Of a DNA stretch of 64,000 nt, positions 60,158 through 64,000 are shown in pieces (the stretch's first letter is position 1; each line of letters opens with the position of its first letter). Source of the stretch: Ciceribacter lividus (GTDB lineage Bacteria; Pseudomonadota; Alphaproteobacteria; Rhizobiales; Rhizobiaceae); the NCBI RefSeq assembly GCF_003337715.1, contig NZ_QPIX01000014.1, positions 34,290 through 98,289 of the forward strand, written 5' to 3'. A program made the translations under genes and the position numbers. The notes beneath the pieces are model-generated. The model saw only the letters and a list, made by a program, of their open reading frames with translations, did not search any database and had not been told where the DNA came from.

Positions 60158-62617
60158 TTATGTACCACGGGGTTTTGCCCGTGTCGTTGCCTCCGCCTCC
60201 TCGGGATTCTCCGGCCAGGGATGCTTGGGATAGCGCCCGCGCATATCGGCGCGCACATCCTTCCACGAGCCGGCCCAGAACCCCGGAAGGTCGCGAGTCG
60301 TCTGGATCGGTCTGTGTGCAGGGGAGGTCAGCTCGAGCAGCAACGGGAGCTTGCCGCCGATCGTGGGGTGCTGCCGAAGTCCGAAAAGCTCCTGGACGCG
60401 CACCGACACTTTCGGTTCGTCACCGTCGTATTGAATCGGGTGGTTCTGCCCCGTCGGAGCGCGGAAATGCGTCGGCGCCAGTCGGTCGAGGTCGCGCAGC
60501 ATGCCGTGCGGAACCAGTGCGCGCAGGCCCTCGGTCAGACCAGTGGCATCGATCTCATCGAGACCGAACGCGCCATGCTGGAAAGGGGTAAACCATTCAT
60601 CGAGCCGCGCCGCCAGGGCATCGTCGCCGACATCCGGCCACGGCTCCCCCAATGTCCGATGCAGAAAGCCGATCCTTTGGCGCAACTGCATGCCTTCCTT
60701 CGAGAAGGGAAGGGCGCCGATTCCGATTTGCCGCACGCCGGCGGCGAGGGCATCGGCTGCAGCTTCGCCAGAGGGCCTCGGCAAGGATGACTCCTCCAGG
60801 ATGATCGCCCCCAGTCGAACGACCCGCCGGGCGCGAACCCTGCCGCTCTGAGCATCGAAGAAGCATTCCTGGCTGCGCCTTATCGTGGCCGCGAGTTCCT
60901 CCTCGACCTCGCTTCGGTTGACCTCTGCTGCGGCGAGAACCCGTCCCTGTGCCGCCCGTCCGGTCAGATCGGCGATGACCAGCATCTGTGCGCCTGCAAG
61001 CCCCTCCGTGTCGGGGATCTCCGCGCCGCGCCCGTTCGCCATCACGAAGCGACCACGTCCGCCACGCTGCAACGCCACACGGTCCGGAAAGGCGTGGAGC
61101 AACAGCTGACCGGCCGTCGCGGGCGTGTCGGAATGTGCTTTGCCGCCGATGCCCCCCGCGATCCGGATCGCAAGCTTTCGTGCTGCCGTGGCACGCGTTC
61201 CGCCGTCCGCGGCAAACCTCCGCAGACGTTCGTCGAGGTCGATGCTGGTCCCCCCCAGACCCTGTTCGGTAAGGAGCATCGCAAGCATTGCTGCCTGGCG
61301 CCCGTGCCCGGTCGCGTCTGCCGCAATCACCATCGCCGCGAGACGAGGCGGCAGGCCGATCTCGCGCATCCGACGGCCCTTTGCCGTCAGTCGTTCTTGC
61401 GCGTCAAGGGCGCCGAGGAGATTCAGCATCGTGCGTGCCTCTTGGAGAGCGGCCGCCGGAGGAGGGTCGAGGAAGGACAGCATCGCGGGGTCGTGGACGC
61501 CCCAGTGGATCATGTCGAGAAGAAACCCCGACAGGTCGCTCGCCAGAATCTCCGGTGGAGTGAAGGCGGGAAGCGATGCGGTTTGTCCGGAATGCCAGAG
61601 GCGGATCGCGATACCGGGCTCAGTTCGGCCGGCGCGTCCCGCTCTTTGGTCCGCCGAGGCGCGGGAGACGCGGGCAGTCTCGAGCCGGGTGATTCCCGTC
61701 GATGCCTCGTAGACGGGAAGCCGCTGCAACCCGCTGTCGATCACGATCCGTACGCCGTCGATCGTTATCGATGTTTCGGCGATCGACGTGGCGAGGACGA
61801 CCTTGCGGGTTCCCGGACGGGCGGGTCGTATCGCCTCGTCCTGCTCCTGCTGCGTCAGGTTGCCGTAAAGAGGTGTTACGAAGACGTCCGCCCCCAAGCG
61901 CCCCTTGAGCCGCTCCGCAACGCGGCGGATTTCCGCTTGACCCGGCAGGAAGGCGAGGACGGAGCCCTTTTCCGAGGCGAGCGCATCAAGAATCGCTTGG
62001 GTGACCGCGTCCTCTATTCGTACGCTGCCCGGTCGGTCGCGATAACGAACGTCGACCGGAAAGCTGCGTCCTTCGCTGATGATAACGGGTGGCTGGCCGA
62101 GCAAGTCGGCGATGCGCGCCGTATCGAGTGTCGCCGACATCACCAGAATGCGCAGATCCGGCCGCAAGGCCGACTGTGTGTCGAGAGCCAGCGCAAGGCC
62201 GAAATCGGCATCGAGCGAACGCTCGTGAAACTCGTCGAAGAGGACGGCCGCCACACCTTCGAGCTCCGGATCATCGAGGATCATCCGGGCGAACACACCC
62301 TCTGTCACCACCTCGATCTTCGTGCGTGCTGAGATGCGATTGTCGAGTCGCATGCGGTAGCCAACGGTCTCGCCGACGGCCTCACCGAGCAGTTCGGCCA
62401 TGCGTCCGGCGGCGGCTCTGGCCGCCAGTCGCCGCGGTTCTAGCAGGATGATCCGCCCGCCGGCTCGCCAGGGACTGTCCAGAAGATGAAGGGGAACGAC
62501 CGTTGTCTTGCCGGCGCCGGGCGGAGCCGAAAGCACGGCACGTCTGGCCGAGGAGAGAGCCTCGTCGAGCGCGGCGAGTACATTGCAGATCGGCAGTGAA
62601 GGCAGTCTTGAGACCAT
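60158..62617 (-). CDS. hrpB: HrpB ATP-dependent RNA helicase (DEAH family)
   Basis: The 819-residue helicase has Walker A LSAPPGAGKTTVVP, the DEAH-variant box LFDEFHERSLDAD, SAT in VMSATLD, and motif VI in DQRAGRAGRTEPG. The HrpB C-terminal domain follows and ends with the conserved RPIQTTRDLPGFW and YPKHPWPE. The role of HrpB in bacteria is poorly known; it is not the Hrp secretion regulator of the same name. It lies 39 bases before actS on the same strand. Confidence 0.95.
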   Translation of the reverse strand: MVSRLPSLPICNVLAALDEALSSARRAVLSAPPGAGKTTVVPLHLLDSPWRAGGRIILLEPRRLAARAAAGRMAELLGEAVGETVGYRMRLDNRISARTKIEVVTEGVFARMILDDPELEGVAAVLFDEFHERSLDADFGLALALDTQSALRPDLRILVMSATLDTARIADLLGQPPVIISEGRSFPVDVRYRDRPGSVRIEDAVTQAILDALASEKGSVLAFLPGQAEIRRVAERLKGRLGADVFVTPLYGNLTQQEQDEAIRPARPGTRKVVLATSIAETSITIDGVRIVIDSGLQRLPVYEASTGITRLETARVSRASADQRAGRAGRTEPGIAIRLWHSGQTASLPAFTPPEILASDLSGFLLDMIHWGVHDPAMLSFLDPPPAAALQEARTMLNLLGALDAQERLTAKGRRMREIGLPPRLAAMVIAADATGHGRQAAMLAMLLTEQGLGGTSIDLDERLRRFAADGGTRATAARKLAIRIAGGIGGKAHSDTPATAGQLLLHAFPDRVALQRGGRGRFVMANGRGAEIPDTEGLAGAQMLVIADLTGRAAQGRVLAAAEVNRSEVEEELAATIRRSQECFFDAQSGRVRARRVVRLGAIILEESSLPRPSGEAAADALAAGVRQIGIGALPFSKEGMQLRQRIGFLHRTLGEPWPDVGDDALAARLDEWFTPFQHGAFGLDEIDATGLTEGLRALVPHGMLRDLDRLAPTHFRAPTGQNHPIQYDGDEPKVSVRVQELFGLRQHPTIGGKLPLLLELTSPAHRPIQTTRDLPGFWAGSWKDVRADMRGRYPKHPWPENPEEAEATTRAKPRGT

Positions 62618-62750
62618 ATGTCGACGTCTGTGTGGATGAGAGGTGCACTCGTTTTGCCGGCGTGTCGCCTCTCTATAGCGCCCTTTTCAAACGCTCCAGC
62701 CCTTTTGCAGGAACGCTGTGTCGATTCACGTGAAGCGCGTCCGCCCTTCG

Positions 62751-63701
62751 TCAGGTCTTCCTACGAGAGACGGATTCATAGGCGAGCACGGCGCCGGCGA
62801 GGTCTTCGAGCGCCGCCCCGACGGACTTGAAGAGTGTGATTGCCGTTGCGCTGCTACGGCCTTTCGCCTCACCGCGTACAAGTTCCGCCAGCTCGGCTCG
62901 TATGTCGTTCTCGCTGATGACGCCTGCACTCAGCGGCTGCACGAGATCGCCGCCCTCGCTGAGTGCCCCGGCCCGCGTGTCGACGAAGATCTCGGCGCGG
63001 CTGACCGCCTCGTCGTCTGTTTCCCGCATCGACGGCTTGAAGGCCCCGACGAGATCGAGGTGAGCGCCGGGTTTGAGCCAGGCACCCCGGACGAGAGGTT
63101 CACTGGACAAAGTGCAACATGAGATGACGTCAGCGCTCCGGCTGGCGGCCTCGAGGTCGGTTGCAACGGATGCGTCATAACCGAGCGCACGCGCCTCGCC
63201 CACAATGGCGGCGGCCTTCTCCCCGTTACGGCCCCAGACCCGGAAGCGCTTGAGCGGGCGGGTGACGGCATGTGCCTGAATGAGATTGAGCGAAAGCCGT
63301 CCCGTGCCGACGACAAGCATCTCCTCTGCGTCTTCCCGCGCGAGATATCGAGCGGCAAGCGCCGATGTCGCGGCTGTCCGGCGTGCCGTAAGCTCTCCTC
63401 CTTCAATGACCGCGAGCATCTCTCCGGTTCTGCCGGAGGACAGGAGATAGGTACCGAAGATCGCCGGGAGGGATCGCAGATGATTGTCGGGAAAAACAGA
63501 CAGCAGCTTCACCCCAATATACTCACCCGGGATCCAGGCAGGCATCATGAGAAGGGTCGCGTCCCGTTCGCCGGGCACGGCGACGTCGAGGTGATGGCGG
63601 ACCGGAACCACACATCCGCCGGCGAATATCCGCCCGATTGCGTCGATCAGTTCGGGCCAGGGTAGCGCGTGGCTTGTCTGTTGTTCGTCCAGAACCAGCA
63701 T
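62751..63701 (-). CDS. Ornithine cyclodeaminase / mu-crystallin family protein
   Basis: The 316-residue protein matches the OCD/mu-crystallin family: VGVKLLSVFPDNH-like GVKLLSVFPDN, the Arg/Thr pair in GELTARRTAATSALAARYLA, and the NAD(P)-binding loop MLVVGTGRLSLNLIQAHA. Members include ornithine cyclodeaminase, alanine dehydrogenase and ketimine reductase, so the substrate is open. The start at 63701 gives MLVLDEQQTSHAL; a frame to 63938 adds non-family sequence. It sits 133 bases before hrpB. Confidence 0.87.
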   Translation of the reverse strand: MLVLDEQQTSHALPWPELIDAIGRIFAGGCVVPVRHHLDVAVPGERDATLLMMPAWIPGEYIGVKLLSVFPDNHLRSLPAIFGTYLLSSGRTGEMLAVIEGGELTARRTAATSALAARYLAREDAEEMLVVGTGRLSLNLIQAHAVTRPLKRFRVWGRNGEKAAAIVGEARALGYDASVATDLEAASRSADVISCCTLSSEPLVRGAWLKPGAHLDLVGAFKPSMRETDDEAVSRAEIFVDTRAGALSEGGDLVQPLSAGVISENDIRAELAELVRGEAKGRSSATAITLFKSVGAALEDLAGAVLAYESVSRRKT

Positions 63702-63907
63702 GATTTCACTCCGTTCAAAGGCTGGGCGGACCCTATCAATGGGGTTTTCCCTGCGGAAGGGGAAATGTGGGGAGGGAGGATCGGCGTGCGGCATGGATGC
63801 GACCGGTTCGTGCGCAGTGGATTTTGTCCGCCGAGTCCCTGAAACGCGAAAATGCCTATATTTTTCAGATGTTTGGAAATTTCTTTGAAAAAATCCGTAG
63901 TGGTCTG

Positions 63908-63936
63908 TTGACTTGTTTGAGGGGGTAGGATTATAC
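63908..63936 (+). promoter_or_regulatory. Strong sigma-70-type promoter facing the right edge
   Basis: TTGACT and TTATAC are separated by exactly 17 bases, with an AT-rich stretch (AAATTTCTTTGAAAAAATCC) just upstream that could be an UP element. No reading frame starts before the window ends. The rest of 63702-64000 holds nothing else I can name. A stable RNA operon downstream is one possibility. Confidence 0.6.
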
Positions 63937-64000
63937 ATCCGCTCACTGACGAGGGCGGCGGCGCTGCTGGCGACGATGTCCTTCGTTCTAGAGAAATCTC

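Noticed and set aside
62722..62737. Fourth parS-like sequence, CGATTCACGTGAAGCG
   Set aside because: It has four mismatches to consensus and lies about 58 kb from the origin; likely chance.

Overview
The window is a gene-dense chromosomal segment of an alphaproteobacterium in the Rhizobiaceae, most likely Sinorhizobium/Ensifer or a very close relative. The grounds are the linked chvG/chvI (exoS/chvI), actS/actR, hemE-origin-ppsR, trpFBA-accD-folC and hisBHAFE orders, the GC-rich codon use, and parS sites of the form TGWTTCACGTGAAWCA. This is placement from gene content and remembered rhizobial gene order; no database search was run. I see no phage, insertion sequence, integron, CRISPR array or tRNA. 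Nearly everything is vertically inherited core genome.

Region 1 (1-9,400) holds the probable replication origin. On the minus strand run hemE, hemJ, rho, mnmE and the start of mnmG. On the plus strand run ppsR, maf, aroE, coaE and dnaQ. The 403-base spacer between hemE and ppsR has two perfect DnaA boxes, repeated ATATCTCAT elements and GANTC sites, and is called oriC. Three near-consensus parS sites (321, 6626, 15394) lie on both sides of it.

Region 2 (8,800-18,950) carries envelope and housekeeping genes: secB, fxsA, a Tim44-like protein, mltA, an Smr protein, a small XRE regulator, gyrB, a nitroreductase, the PHB depolymerase phaZ, a DUF2852 membrane protein and a YgjP-type metallopeptidase. 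Region 3 (19,000-24,100) is the trpF-trpB-trpA-accD-folC operon.

Region 4 (24,100-41,700) is a long minus-strand block. It holds trxA, addA, addB, murU, a tsaE-amgK fusion, a DivL-type tyrosine pseudokinase, ahcY, the PTS proteins HPr and EIIA-Man, a short HprK, and the ChvG/ChvI two-component system. It combines recombination repair, peptidoglycan recycling, cell-cycle control (DivL to CtrA) and envelope/acid/carbon signalling.

Region 5 (42,000-54,500) has pckA, arfB, alkB, coaA with the his operon (hisB-hisH-hisA-hisF-hisE-coaA on the minus strand), hslVU, a DUF1402 secreted protein that looks like a lytic transglycosylase, and a lone hydantoinase/oxoprolinase. Region 6 (54,500-64,000) has malate synthase G, an L,D-transpeptidase lipoprotein, mmcB with a perfect CtrA-type box, the redox/acid regulators actR and actS, hrpB, an ornithine cyclodeaminase-like gene, and a strong sigma-70-type promoter that points out of the window.

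The most unusual signals are the origin with its three parS sites, the DivL kinase with Tyr in place of the phospho-acceptor His, the TsaE-AmgK fusion next to murU, the transglycosylase-like motifs in the DUF1402 protein, and the CtrA box in mmcB. None of these amounts to a wholly new system.
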